Position numbers and translations under genes: made by a program. 64,000 bases of DNA. It comes from Melittangium boletus DSM 14713 (GTDB lineage Bacteria > Myxococcota > Myxococcia > Myxococcales > Myxococcaceae). The notes beneath the pieces were generated by a model. That model made no database searches. It worked only from the letters and a program-made list of their open reading frames with translations, and was not told the DNA's origin. The DNA lies in contig NZ_CP022163.1 of assembly GCF_002305855.1 (NCBI RefSeq), positions 8,251,765 to 8,315,764 of the forward strand, in the 5' to 3' direction. Positions 1 through 8,268 of this stretch are shown here, in pieces. The first letter of the stretch is position 1. Every line of letters begins with the position of its first letter.

Positions 1-20
1 CCGCCGGTGAAGGGATATTC

Positions 21-51
21 GGGACGAGTACGGGGTTCCTGTACCCGTCCC
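21..51. other. Imperfect inverted repeat at window edge
   Basis: A 10-base arm at 21-30 pairs with 42-51 (9 of 10 positions) around an 11-base loop. No T-run follows on either strand, so it is not a convincing terminator. It could be an operator or the hairpin of a gene outside the window. The rest of 1-121 shows no gene. Confidence 0.3.
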
Positions 52-121
52 GTGACGCCATTGCGGTGCCCGTTTTCATTTTCTTTGAAAAAGTATGGGT
101 TTCATTGAAATGTGAGAGGGA

Positions 122-1042
122 TCAGGCGGTTTGCTGGAGAGGGGGAGTCGCGGTATCGAGCCCGAGCGCGGAGGACAGCAGCCGGTAGCAGCGCAGGCGC
201 GAGGCACTGTCCGGCGCCCTGTCCAGGAAGACGATCTCGTCCGCCTGATAGCGGTGGGCGATGGCCTCCAATTGCTGGCGGCACTGCTCGGGATTGCCCA
301 GGACGGACACGTGGGGGTCGGGATTGCCCACGCCTTCCAGCGCGAGGGTCCGCGCCTCCTGCTCCGTTTCCGCGCACATCCCACTGACGGCGACCACCAG
401 TTCCGGCCGTGCCTGCCACCGGTTGGAGCGGAATTCTTCCAGGTAGCGCGCGGCGATGCTCGGGTCATCCCGGCTCTGCACATGGGCGAGCGAGAAGCCG
501 AAGCTGGCGCCATGCTCGGCCGCCAGGCTCGCGGCCTCGGGGCGCGAGAGGCCGAGCACCCAGAAGGGAGGGGCGGGCGTGCCCAGGGGTTGGAAGGCCG
601 GTGAGGCCTCGCCGCGCATGAGGGACAGCAATCGCACCGTGCGTTGGGCATGCTCGCTTCGTACCTGGGTCAGGGGCGCCCCTCCATCGCGCAGGGCCTC
701 GGCGACCTCGGGTGCGGCTTCGCCTCCGCCCACCCCCAGGTCGATGCGTCCGGGGAAGAGGGACTCCAGCAACCGGAAGGCCTTGGCCACGCGCAGCGGG
801 CTGTGCAACTTGAGCAGCATGCCCGCCACGCCCACCCGGATGCGCTCGGTGGAGCCCGCCACGAGTGGCACCATCATGTCCGGCGCGTGTTGGGCGTAGT
901 GCAATTCGTGGTGCTCGGCCAGCCAGAAACGGGAGTAGCCGAGCTTCTCGGCCTCCTGGGCGAGGAAGATGGACTCGTGGAGGCTGTGAAAGGGTTTGAG
1001 GCCCTCGCGCAGCGGACAGAAGTCGAGGATTCCCAGACGCAT
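122..1042 (-). CDS. LLM-class flavin-dependent oxidoreductase
   Basis: A 306-residue protein of the bacterial-luciferase-like (LLM) TIM-barrel family. These enzymes use FMN or F420 for oxidations or reductions of organic substrates in the cytoplasm. The N-terminus MRLGILDFCPL, the segment SRFWLAEHHE near residue 40 and the glycine-rich GRIDLGVGGGE near residue 100 are typical of the family, and the length is normal. The start lies five bases after the stop of the upstream LanC-like gene, with a GGAGG about 12 bases upstream inside that gene's end, so the two are almost certainly co-transcribed. Substrate and cofactor cannot be read from the sequence. Known context: F420-dependent LLM reductases tailor some lanthipeptides, which makes the pairing suggestive but unproven. 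Confidence 0.88.
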   Translation of the reverse strand: MRLGILDFCPLREGLKPFHSLHESIFLAQEAEKLGYSRFWLAEHHELHYAQHAPDMMVPLVAGSTERIRVGVAGMLLKLHSPLRVAKAFRLLESLFPGRIDLGVGGGEAAPEVAEALRDGGAPLTQVRSEHAQRTVRLLSLMRGEASPAFQPLGTPAPPFWVLGLSRPEAASLAAEHGASFGFSLAHVQSRDDPSIAARYLEEFRSNRWQARPELVVAVSGMCAETEQEARTLALEGVGNPDPHVSVLGNPEQCRQQLEAIAHRYQADEIVFLDRAPDSASRLRCYRLLSSALGLDTATPPLQQTA

Positions 1043-1047
1043 GGATG

Positions 1048-2295
1048 TCAGACCTCCGGAGAGGAAGAGGGCGAGCCGAGCGAGAAGAGAAAGGTTTCAT
1101 CCCAGTCCGGGGATTGATCCGTGGCCGCCGCCAGCAGCATCAACGCGATGCCGGCGGCGCCGAACTGCACGTCCGTGAGGGGACTGGAGGGATCCTGCTC
1201 GAAGCAGTAGCCGCCAGGACCCTGGCCAGGCTGGCGCAGGGACAACGTGTGTTCGATCCAGCGTTGGGCGGCTTCTCCGAAGACGGACACGCCCGTGGCC
1301 TGGTACAGGCGCACATAGAGGTGGGCGGTGCCGGCGGTGCCACAGCACAGGTTGGCGCTGAGGGAGGGAGGACGCTCCAGCGCCTCGACGGCGACGCGGG
1401 TGGCCCACTCCAGGGTCCGCGCCTCCCAGTGCGGATCCTTCCAGGTGCGGGCCGCCCACCACAGGGCGGCGGTGATGCCGGGATTGCCCACGCACCAACT
1501 GAAGCGCTCGTCCGTCACGTGCTCGAGGCCATGCATGTAATGAGGGAAGCGCGGATGGCCCGGCTCCGCCCGGTGGGCCACCCAGCGAAAGCCCTCCTCC
1601 AGCAAGGGGCGGGTGACGTCGAGGGAGACGCCGTGAGCGTGGGCCAGGCTCAGCAGACACAGCGCCCCGGGAATCCCATGTGCCAGGCCCAGGGTGTAGA
1701 GTCCCTGGGGGAACTGAGCGTCCTTCCCATAGAGGGACCAGCGGCCGCGGGGCATTCGCCAGGAGGCCCCGGAGGCCGAGTGCTCGGCCACCTCGCGGGC
1801 CCGGTCCACCGCCTGCGCCAGCAACCGGCGCCCGTTGGGGTGGGGCATGCGCTTGGCGGCGTACAATCCCATGCCCGCGAGCCCATCCCGGATGTCACAG
1901 GGGTGGGGCCAGGGCGAGCGGTTCAGCTCCACCTCCAGGGACTCGTCCACCCAGACACATAACTCCTCGACGTCCAGGTCCGGGTAGCGGGCGGACAGGT
2001 GCGCGGCGGCCCATCCCATTCCGGCCAATCCCTCGTGCAAGCTGAGGGGGGGTGGGGTGCGGCGGGTGAACAGCGCCGCGGCGCGCTGGAGGCTCCGGGC
2101 CGCCAGGTCGATCCACTTCGGCGCGAGTGCTCGGGCGGCGGCCTCGAAGAAGAGGGCGTAGCCCGTGTGGCCGGCGATCAAGCCGGGAACTTTTCCCAGG
2201 GGGAGTTCCGCGGTGTCCCGGACGATGGCTTCGGCGGCCTCCAATGCCTGGGTCTGGAGGGAACCCGTCAACAATGGCTTCCAGGGTCGGTTCAT
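1048..2295 (-). CDS. LanC-like (lanthionine synthetase C family) protein with CCG motif
   Basis: About 415 residues from the ATG at 2295; an in-frame ATG at 2331 is less likely because homology starts at MNRPWKPLL. Seven glycine-rich repeats (GHTGYA, GLAGMGW, GLAGMGL, AHGIPG, CVGNPG, CCGTAG, FGAAGIA) match the seven-fold alpha-toroid of LanC. The zinc-site positions are WCVGNPG and LCCGTAG, so the usual Cys-His pair of the second motif is Cys-Cys. A three-cysteine zinc site is known from some LanM cyclases such as ProcM. No LanB/LanM dehydratase and no clear precursor peptide is visible nearby. It may act on a remote precursor or, like eukaryotic LANCL proteins, have another thiol-addition role. 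It is followed directly by the LLM oxidoreductase. Confidence 0.85.
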   Translation of the reverse strand: MNRPWKPLLTGSLQTQALEAAEAIVRDTAELPLGKVPGLIAGHTGYALFFEAAARALAPKWIDLAARSLQRAAALFTRRTPPPLSLHEGLAGMGWAAAHLSARYPDLDVEELCVWVDESLEVELNRSPWPHPCDIRDGLAGMGLYAAKRMPHPNGRRLLAQAVDRAREVAEHSASGASWRMPRGRWSLYGKDAQFPQGLYTLGLAHGIPGALCLLSLAHAHGVSLDVTRPLLEEGFRWVAHRAEPGHPRFPHYMHGLEHVTDERFSWCVGNPGITAALWWAARTWKDPHWEARTLEWATRVAVEALERPPSLSANLCCGTAGTAHLYVRLYQATGVSVFGEAAQRWIEHTLSLRQPGQGPGGYCFEQDPSSPLTDVQFGAAGIALMLLAAATDQSPDWDETFLFSLGSPSSSPEV

Positions 2296-2469
2296 GGGCA
2301 CCCGCGTCCGAGGGGGAACAGGGCGCCACATTACGGATCACCTGGAACCTCGCGCAGGGGTGGCGCCCGGCTCCGTCTTGAATTGGGCGGGCGGGCGTCC
2401 TCCCTGTCAGGGCCGCGGCGATGGGGACCGCCGCCAGGGTCATGCGCGGATGTGAGGAGATGGAGTCGG

Positions 2470-3210
2470 TCAGCCGCGCAGCGTACGGCCGAACAACTCG
2501 AGCACCCGCCTCCAGTGTTGCTCGGCGGCGTCCTTGTCATACACCTGCGAGCCCTCCACCGCGAAGCCATGCCGGGCGCCGACGTAGAGCTCGGACTGGT
2601 GCTTGACGCCCGACTCCTTCAAGGCGGCCTCCAGGCGGGCGATGGCGTCAGCGGGCATGGTCGCGTCCTGGTCCGCGTGGCCGAAGTAGAGCTCGCCCTG
2701 GACCTTGCCGACGAGGCGGTGAGGACTGTCTGGTGTGTCCGTGGCCAGACGTCCGCCATGGAAGGAGGCCGCCGCGGCGACGCGCTCGGGGGAATCGGCC
2801 GCGAGGCGCACGGCCATGCCGCCACCCATGCAGTAGCCCACCACGCCCGCCTTGCCCTTCACGTTCTTGAGGCCCGTGAGGAAGTCCAGCTCCGCGGCCC
2901 CGTCCTTCTTCACGCGCTCGGGGGTGAGGGTCGCGATGAGCCCGAAGATGCGCTGGCGGAAGGCCTCGTCCTGGAAGGAGCCCTCCATGTTGGGCAGGGG
3001 CGCGCGGCCCTCGCGGTAGTAGACGTTGGGGAGGAGCACGACATAGCCCTCGGCCACGAGCCGCTGGGCCATCTTCTCGTAGGTGGGACGGCTCCCCATG
3101 GCGTCCGTCAGCAGGATGACGGCGGGCCACGGGCCCGCTCCCTCCGGTGAGTGGAGCTGCGCGTCCATCGTGCCATCCGCGGTGGGGATCTCGACGTCCT
3201 GACGGGCCAT
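2470..3210 (-). CDS. Dienelactone hydrolase family protein
   Basis: A 246-residue alpha/beta hydrolase of the dienelactone hydrolase (carboxymethylenebutenolidase) family, normal length. The nucleophile elbow is GYCMGGG near residue 127, giving a catalytic cysteine. The acid is in HADQDATMP and the histidine in ARHGFAVEG, completing a Cys-Asp-His triad. There is no signal peptide, so it is cytoplasmic. It lies on the same strand as the LanC/LLM pair but is separated from it by about 175 bases, so a shared transcript is uncertain. Family members hydrolyse lactones and other cyclic or activated esters; the substrate here is unknown. Confidence 0.9.
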   Translation of the reverse strand: MARQDVEIPTADGTMDAQLHSPEGAGPWPAVILLTDAMGSRPTYEKMAQRLVAEGYVVLLPNVYYREGRAPLPNMEGSFQDEAFRQRIFGLIATLTPERVKKDGAAELDFLTGLKNVKGKAGVVGYCMGGGMAVRLAADSPERVAAAASFHGGRLATDTPDSPHRLVGKVQGELYFGHADQDATMPADAIARLEAALKESGVKHQSELYVGARHGFAVEGSQVYDKDAAEQHWRRVLELFGRTLRG

Positions 3211-3365
3211 GGGGGATTCCTTTCGATTGAGGCTCGGCGAGAGCGTCCGATGAAGGATGCCTCCAGGGCAAGCGCATACGGCTCCCTCGTCTTCTCTTCA
3301 CGTCACAAAAGACGGCCTCTTCCTCTCTTCATGCAGAGGGTTCACGGCGAAACAAGGAGGCGAGT

Positions 3366-3551
3366 ATGGCGACGATTGCTCTGGGTCCGACGTTCGCGGG
3401 AGGCCTGCAACCCATTGTCGAAGAGGGCTACGAGCTCATCTATCTGCCCGACGTCAACAACGATGCGCTGCAACGCGAGGGGAAGGCTCCTGTCTTCTGT
3501 AGCTCGTTCAGTGAGCCAAGGGTCATGCCATGGCGTGGTCGGGCGCGTTGA
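3366..3551 (+). pseudogene. N-terminal remnant of a conserved protein, cut by the toxin cassette
   Basis: An AAGGAGG ribosome-binding site lies seven bases before the ATG at 3366, so translation very probably starts here. The first ~44 residues, beginning MATIALGPTF, look like natural protein sequence. The last ~17 residues, rich in Arg and Pro, do not. The frame closes at 3551, eight bases from the end of the convergent immunity gene. The simplest reading is that the Imm11/AHH cassette or a deletion replaced the rest of a longer gene. A genuine 61-residue protein is the alternative. I do not recognise a function. Confidence 0.45.
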
Positions 3552-3558
3552 CACAGAG

Positions 3559-4128
3559 CTACACCTCCTTGAACTTCGTTCCCGTGGTTCCGATGCGCTC
3601 CAGGGCCTCTTTGATCTCCTCGGAGACAATGAGGGCGATGGTCCACCCCCAGGTGCGGAAGATCTTGGCGTCTCCCACCTTCGAGGGATCAATGCGCATG
3701 CCGGCTACGGCTCGGTACTTGCCGGTTTTCTCCGGACGCCCATCCTCTGGCATCCAATACTCCACCTCCTCGGAGGCTTCATCGTCGATGCACCTCTCCA
3801 GACGGGTGACGTTCACGAGGCAGAAGTGATCTGGCTGTCCGTCGATCTCGATAGGGAAGAGCTGGACATCTCCAGGGGCTAGTTCCTTCAGGAGCGAAGC
3901 GACCTTGACGTGGACAACGGGAATGGCCCCAGCATCCGCGAGCGAAAAGTCGAGCGGCTTGCCAGCGCGATAGAGGGGGGCTCGCAGCCGACCCTTGACC
4001 TGCGCGGGTTCCCCTCGCGTGAACAGCCACGACCCATGATCCTGTCCTGCCGCATCGACGGGTGTGCCCAGATACCATCGGCCGGCAACGTGAACGTCAT
4101 CGGACAGGTCGAAGTACCGCTTCGCCAT
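3559..4128 (-). CDS. Imm11-family immunity protein
   Basis: A 189-residue protein resembling the Imm11 (DUF1629-like) immunity family, which neutralises polymorphic toxin tips, often of the AHH nuclease type. It opens with MAKRYFDLSDDV, has a conserved LYRAGKPLDFSLADAG-type block and ends KFKEV, all without signal peptide or membrane segment, so it is cytoplasmic. An AAGGAA precedes the ATG at a normal distance. It starts only 15 bases after the stop of the AHH toxin on the same strand, the usual toxin-then-immunity order. The family call is from pattern recognition only; the pairing is strongly supported by context. Confidence 0.75.
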   Translation of the reverse strand: MAKRYFDLSDDVHVAGRWYLGTPVDAAGQDHGSWLFTRGEPAQVKGRLRAPLYRAGKPLDFSLADAGAIPVVHVKVASLLKELAPGDVQLFPIEIDGQPDHFCLVNVTRLERCIDDEASEEVEYWMPEDGRPEKTGKYRAVAGMRIDPSKVGDAKIFRTWGWTIALIVSEEIKEALERIGTTGTKFKEV

Positions 4129-4143
4129 CGTTGGTTCCTTGCG

Positions 4144-5499
4144 TCATGAACTCCGGGTCACCAGCTTGTTGAGCCGTGTACCCGGGGTGGAGATTCTTTG
4201 TCCCAGCCGTTGGAGTTCGCTTGTCAGTGCCTTCCGGCACTGCTGGATGCTACGACACTCCAGCGTCGCGTCTCTCAGGCGTCGGAAGACCTCCTCGTGG
4301 TACTCCTGTGGGTGAGGCCCCTTGTGGCCCGGAACACGAACCTTGTTGGCTGCATCGTCCAGTGACATGCCCGCCTTATCGAAGAGTTCCTGATACCTGG
4401 GCGTCCATGGCCCTCCGTTGTTGGTGGACGTGCTGAACTTGTCCGAGGCGATGTGGTGCTCGGGTCCCTCCGCATCCACCGGCCTGGAAGCCGCACCTTT
4501 CATACTCTGGGCCGTCGTGGCGACCGCGTTGGGCGCGAGGGCGATGGTGAGCGCATCGGCAGTCACGGCCACGGCTTCCACCTGCGCCACCGCAGTTAGT
4601 TGGATGCCCACACGCGCCGCGCCCGCCACTGACGCTTGAGCTGAGCCGGGCAGTGTGGGCACCTTGGCCGAAAAGCTGGCGGCCGTGTGGCCGATGGCGG
4701 CCGTGAGCAGCAGGGCAAATGCTCGCGCCGCGTTCTTCCCCATCACCTTGCCATACTTTGTTCCGGCCTCGCGGATCTCCGCGAACGAGGTGGCGTGTTC
4801 CAGCTCCTCCACCAGCCGCCTCCAGCCCTGGATGAGCGTCCAGAATGTGTCCACCCCGATGTAGCAGATGAAGCTGGCCGTGACGGCCGTCGCCAGCCCC
4901 TTGGAGAACACTGGCTCGGGCGCCAGCCACATCGCGGCGTAGATCGTCATTGTCCAGTAGAGTGAAGCCTTGATCGCCTCCGGGTCTGCCATGCCCTTGA
5001 AGGCCTGCATCATCTCCGGCACGGTCTCTTCGAAAGCGAAGGACATGCCAAGGGCGTAGCGACTGTCCCCGGTGAGGATGGGGCTGTTCATCAGCACCTT
5101 CCGGCAATCTCCAGGTTTCCCTATGGCCTCGCAGAACCGCAAGTATTCTCGGAGCACACGCGCATCCACCTCTGCCCACTGAGACGCTTGGGTCTGCCCG
5201 TTCAGAGGAATGACTCCTTCGCGCTGGGTGTACCGGTACCAGCCAGTGTGTGGGGGTATCTCGAACAGATCCCGCGCGGCCTTCTCGGGGTTGACCGAGA
5301 GCCTCTTCTCCTGGATCTCCCTCGAAATGGCCTTCGTGAATTCCTCCTCCCCCAGTTGCACGGGCTTGGTTTCGTCTTCAGGAGAGATGTGGATGAAGGG
5401 TTCGCCCTGATTCGTGTCGAGGCGCACCACGCGCGTGGTGCTGCACGCGGTGGATAGGGCTAGAAGTAGGACGACAACAATCAGACGACGAGGAGCCAT
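4144..5499 (-). CDS. AHH-domain nuclease toxin, lipoprotein (SitA-like)
   Basis: A 451-residue protein with a lipoprotein signal peptide (MAPRRLIVVVLLLALSTAC, lipobox LSTAC). Residues ~30-335 are a scaffold with two hydrophobic stretches (near 205-235 and 265-290). The last ~105 residues are an AHH-type nuclease tip: EHHIASDKF near residue 348, then AGMSLDDAAN and GHKGPHPQEYH, which carry the conserved His and Asn of this HNH/endonuclease VII-like family. The architecture of lipobox, conserved scaffold and variable nuclease tip, followed by an immunity gene, resembles the SitA toxins that myxobacteria pass to siblings by outer-membrane exchange. The scaffold recurs with another tip at 15369-16304. 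The SitA assignment is inference. Confidence 0.78.
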   Translation of the reverse strand: MAPRRLIVVVLLLALSTACSTTRVVRLDTNQGEPFIHISPEDETKPVQLGEEEFTKAISREIQEKRLSVNPEKAARDLFEIPPHTGWYRYTQREGVIPLNGQTQASQWAEVDARVLREYLRFCEAIGKPGDCRKVLMNSPILTGDSRYALGMSFAFEETVPEMMQAFKGMADPEAIKASLYWTMTIYAAMWLAPEPVFSKGLATAVTASFICYIGVDTFWTLIQGWRRLVEELEHATSFAEIREAGTKYGKVMGKNAARAFALLLTAAIGHTAASFSAKVPTLPGSAQASVAGAARVGIQLTAVAQVEAVAVTADALTIALAPNAVATTAQSMKGAASRPVDAEGPEHHIASDKFSTSTNNGGPWTPRYQELFDKAGMSLDDAANKVRVPGHKGPHPQEYHEEVFRRLRDATLECRSIQQCRKALTSELQRLGQRISTPGTRLNKLVTRSS

Positions 5500-5717
5500 G
5501 AGCTGCCTGCCAGATCGAGTGGGGTTTTATCCTAAGGAAACGGAACCACCTTGAGTGAGGTTTGGCACGGCGCGCGGAGAGCTGTTGGCTGCCTTCGGCG
5601 CGAACGGGCGGGTTGTGTTGCCGCAGGGCGGGCAAGCCAGAGCGCTGCGTGCACATCCATGATAACCTGTTTTCCCTTGCCGAGGCCATGTCGATCCGAA
5701 CCCGGGAAGCACCCTCC

Positions 5718-6293
5718 ATGAAGACAAGCTCTTTGCGCGGCCGTCGCCTGGTCCTGTTGCTCTGCCCGCTGCTCGCGGGGGCGGAGTGTGGCGAGGTGCC
5801 AGGAACGCCGGATGTGACCGATCCCGAGATCATCGAGCCCGTGGGAAACGTCGAGTGTTCCAACTACCAGCCGAGCAGCTACGCCAAGGTGACGGGGCGG
5901 TTCGAGGTCCAGGTGGATGGCCGCTTCCCGGGCACGTTCCGGCTCGCGGTCTCTCCGGTGCCGCAGTTGAGCGGCGGGCATGACGTCTGGTTGAGCGCCT
6001 GCGTGTTGGCGGGTGGCGGCGTGGAGACCTGGCGCTACTCCGCCATCGCCTTCCTGCCGGGGCCCGTGAAGGGGACTCCGGTCCGGCTACCGGTGCCGGC
6101 GAGCCGCGCCCCGGGTTTCACGGGAGGCCTGCTCGACGTCCTGGCCAACCGCGAGCACCACTTCTTCCAGCGGGGCGGTGGGTGGCTGGAGGTGACGGAG
6201 TTCGATCCGGTGGCGCGCCACTTCGTGGCCCAGGGCGAGATGTTCCCCGAGCAGGGTGGCGCCGTGACGCTCTCGTGGGACGTGACGTGGTGA
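5718..6293 (+). CDS. Predicted lipoprotein of unknown function
   Basis: From the ATG at 5718 this is a 191-residue protein with a signal peptide of Arg-rich start and hydrophobic core, and a probable lipobox LAGAEC, then CGEVPGTPDVTDPE. The open frame extends upstream to 5562 but that extension has no signal peptide and a non-coding look, so 5718 is preferred. The mature part has repeated beta-strand-like segments (VTGRFEVQVDG, LSACVLAGG) and no known catalytic motif. It probably sits in the inner or outer membrane. I do not recognise the family. The 200 bases before it, up to the divergent toxin gene, hold no other gene that I can support. Confidence 0.7.
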   Translation: MKTSSLRGRRLVLLLCPLLAGAECGEVPGTPDVTDPEIIEPVGNVECSNYQPSSYAKVTGRFEVQVDGRFPGTFRLAVSPVPQLSGGHDVWLSACVLAGGGVETWRYSAIAFLPGPVKGTPVRLPVPASRAPGFTGGLLDVLANREHHFFQRGGGWLEVTEFDPVARHFVAQGEMFPEQGGAVTLSWDVTW

Positions 6294-6336
6294 GCGCGCG
6301 GCGCGCGGACTGATCTTCACTTCGTACTCCGCAATA

Positions 6337-6351
6337 GTTACACAGTGTAAC
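6337..6351. promoter_or_regulatory. Perfect palindrome GTTACACAGTGTAAC, probable operator
   Basis: Seven-base arms around a single central base form a perfect inverted repeat 77 bases upstream of the MFS transporter start. The size and symmetry fit a TetR-family operator. No TetR gene lies in the window, so the regulator would be encoded elsewhere. Confidence 0.5.
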
Positions 6352-6427
6352 CTCGGCGCTTCCATGTCCCAGCCAGTCTCGGAGAACCTCGGAATCACGC
6401 GCCCGTGACGTCACAGAGGATGTTTCC

Positions 6428-7807
6428 TTGAACAACGGCGCAAACCGGCAGCGGGTTCGGGCGGGAGGAGTCCTGCTCCTGCTCTTCCTCGCCAACCTCC
6501 TCAACTTCTTCGATCGCACCCTCCCGGCCATCGTCACCGAGCCGCTTCGCGAGGAGTACGGCCTGAGCGATCTGCAGCTGGGGCTCGTCTTCGCTGCCTT
6601 CACCCTGGTGTACGCCGTCGCGGGCCTCCCGCTCGGCAGGCTGGCGGACACGGGCGCGCGTCGCAAGGTGCTCGGCTGGGGCCTGGTGGTGTGGAGCGCC
6701 TTCACCGGGCTCAACGCCCTGGCGTGGAGCTATGCCTCGTTCTTCCTCCTGCGCCTGGGCGTAGGGGTGGGTGAGGCCAGCTACGCGCCGGCCGCCAACT
6801 CTCTCATCTCGGATCTCTACCCGGCGAACCAGCGGGCCCGCGCCATGGGCCTCTACATGCTCGGGTTGCCGCTCGGGCTGATGCTCGCGTTCTTCACCGT
6901 GGGCGGCATGGTGAAGGCCTTTGGCAGCTGGCGAGCGCCCTTCGTCATCGCCGCCGTGCCGGGCCTGGTGCTCGCCCTCTTTCTCTTCCGCATCCGGGAG
7001 CCGCCACGCGGGGCGAGCGAGGAGGTGCGTGGGACGCAGGCGCCCGTGGCTCACCCCATCCGCACGCTGCTCGGTATCCGCACCTTTCTCTGGCTCATCC
7101 TCTCGGGGGTGATGATGAACTTCGCCTCCTACGCGGGTAACTCCTTCCTTGTCCCCCTGCTGCAGCGCTACTTCGGGCTGGAGTTGGTGTCCGCGGCCGT
7201 GGTGACCGGCTTCATCTCGGGCGTCACGGGCCTGGTGGGCCTGACGCTGGGGGGCCTGGTGGCGGACAAGCTCCACGCGCGGTCGGAGCGGGGGCGCCTC
7301 TTCTTCGGAGCCGCCAGCTTGCTGCTCGGAGCGGTCTGCACCGGGCTCGCGCTGCTCTCCGGCCGCGCGTCCGTCCCGCTTTTCGCCGGCCTCTTCGGGC
7401 TCGGCTGGCTCGGGCTCTACAACTACTACACGAGCGTCTATCCGGCCATCCACGACCTGGTGGAGCCGCGCCTGAGGGCCACGGCCGTCGCGCTGTACTT
7501 CGCGGGCATGTACCTGCTGGGTGGCGCGCTGGGCCCGGCCATGGTGGGCGGCCTCTCCGACACGCTCACCCTGGCGGCGATGCGCGCGGTGGGCGCAACG
7601 GAGGTGACCGAGGAGTTCAAGGCGGTGGGGCTCCACGACGCCCTCTACCTCGTCCCCTTCACGCTGCTCCTCACCGCGCTCTTCATCTTCCTCGCCTCGC
7701 GCAGCTTCGTGGCCGATGCGCGGCGGATGAGCAAGGCACTGGCCGTCGAGGACGCCGGGGCAGGAGGCGCAGGCGCCCCCCCGACCCGGACTGCCATCGC
7801 GGGTTGA
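6428..7807 (+). CDS. MFS transporter (spinster-like)
   Basis: A 459-residue major facilitator with about 12 hydrophobic segments. Residues ~15-200 hold the first six helices, with LNFFDRTLPAIV in helix 1 and the loop signature GRLADTGARRKVLGWG between helices 2 and 3. A central loop near 200-220 is rich in charged residues, and the second half has the same layout. The start is a TTG at 6428 with AGAGGA eight bases upstream. The loop and helix-1 pattern resembles bacterial spinster-type carriers, so a lipid or organic-anion substrate is possible but not shown. It stands alone and is probably controlled through the palindrome upstream. Confidence 0.88.
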   Translation: MNNGANRQRVRAGGVLLLLFLANLLNFFDRTLPAIVTEPLREEYGLSDLQLGLVFAAFTLVYAVAGLPLGRLADTGARRKVLGWGLVVWSAFTGLNALAWSYASFFLLRLGVGVGEASYAPAANSLISDLYPANQRARAMGLYMLGLPLGLMLAFFTVGGMVKAFGSWRAPFVIAAVPGLVLALFLFRIREPPRGASEEVRGTQAPVAHPIRTLLGIRTFLWLILSGVMMNFASYAGNSFLVPLLQRYFGLELVSAAVVTGFISGVTGLVGLTLGGLVADKLHARSERGRLFFGAASLLLGAVCTGLALLSGRASVPLFAGLFGLGWLGLYNYYTSVYPAIHDLVEPRLRATAVALYFAGMYLLGGALGPAMVGGLSDTLTLAAMRAVGATEVTEEFKAVGLHDALYLVPFTLLLTALFIFLASRSFVADARRMSKALAVEDAGAGGAGAPPTRTAIAG

Positions 7808-7939
7808 CGACCCCCGAGACCCTGGCGGTGTCGGAACCGGGCGGACCGCAATCCGTCGAGAATCCATCAGAACGCGTCCGGGCAGGACGAAACCCGGCTC
7901 GCGAAGGGCCCGGTCCACCCAGAGGACGGCGCGACATCG

Positions 7940-7967
7940 TTGCAACCCACGTGCGGTCTGCGATAAA
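7940..7967 (+). promoter_or_regulatory. Probable sigma-70 promoter of tRNA-Arg
   Basis: TTGCAA (7940-7945) and GATAAA (7962-7967) are separated by 16 bases, and the tRNA begins 15 bases after the -10 box. This fits a vegetative promoter for the tRNA. Confidence 0.55.
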
Positions 7968-7981
7968 CCGCGTTCGCTCAC

Positions 7982-8055
7982 GGTCCCGTAGCTCAGTTGG
8001 ATAGAGCGGCGGTTTCCTAAACCGCAGGCCGCTGGTTCGATTCCAGCCGGGGCCA
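7982..8055 (+). tRNA. tRNA-Arg (anticodon CCT)
   Basis: A full cloverleaf is present. The acceptor stem GGTCCCG pairs with CGGGGCC (one G-T pair), the D-arm starts AGCTCAGTTGG, the anticodon loop is TTCCTAA with anticodon CCT on a five-pair stem, and the T-arm contains GGTTCGATTCC. The discriminator base is A and the CCA end is not encoded. It decodes AGG, the arginine codon that dominates the foreign-looking block of the lipopeptide synthase. It marks the left edge of the accessory island. Confidence 0.96.
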
Positions 8056-8057
8056 CT

Positions 8058-8095
8058 CGCCCTGCTTACCAAGTCCCCGGAAGCAGGGCGTTTTT
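8058..8095 (+). terminator. Rho-independent terminator after tRNA-Arg
   Basis: A perfect 10-base stem (8058-8067 with 8081-8090) is followed directly by TTTTT at 8091-8095. Confidence 0.9.
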
Positions 8096-8268
8096 CTGTC
8101 CGGGGGCGTTCAGGGGTGTTCGGGCGCGTTCGCTGGATTTGGTACCCGTTTGGTACCGGATTCGCCCCTCCTGACGCGCTGTCCTGGTGGCGCCTCGAAC
8201 CACCCAAGCAGCCAGGGGCTCCACGGAAGCCCGTGGGAGCCCCTCCGTAGCGTGAGCCCTGGCGAGGA

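Noticed and set aside
2296..2469. A lanthipeptide precursor next to the LanC-like gene
   Set aside because: No short frame with a ribosome-binding site and a Cys/Ser/Thr-rich core is present in the gap.
6395..8056. 553-residue minus-strand frame
   Set aside because: It is the mirror of the MFS transporter gene and has no protein-like pattern.
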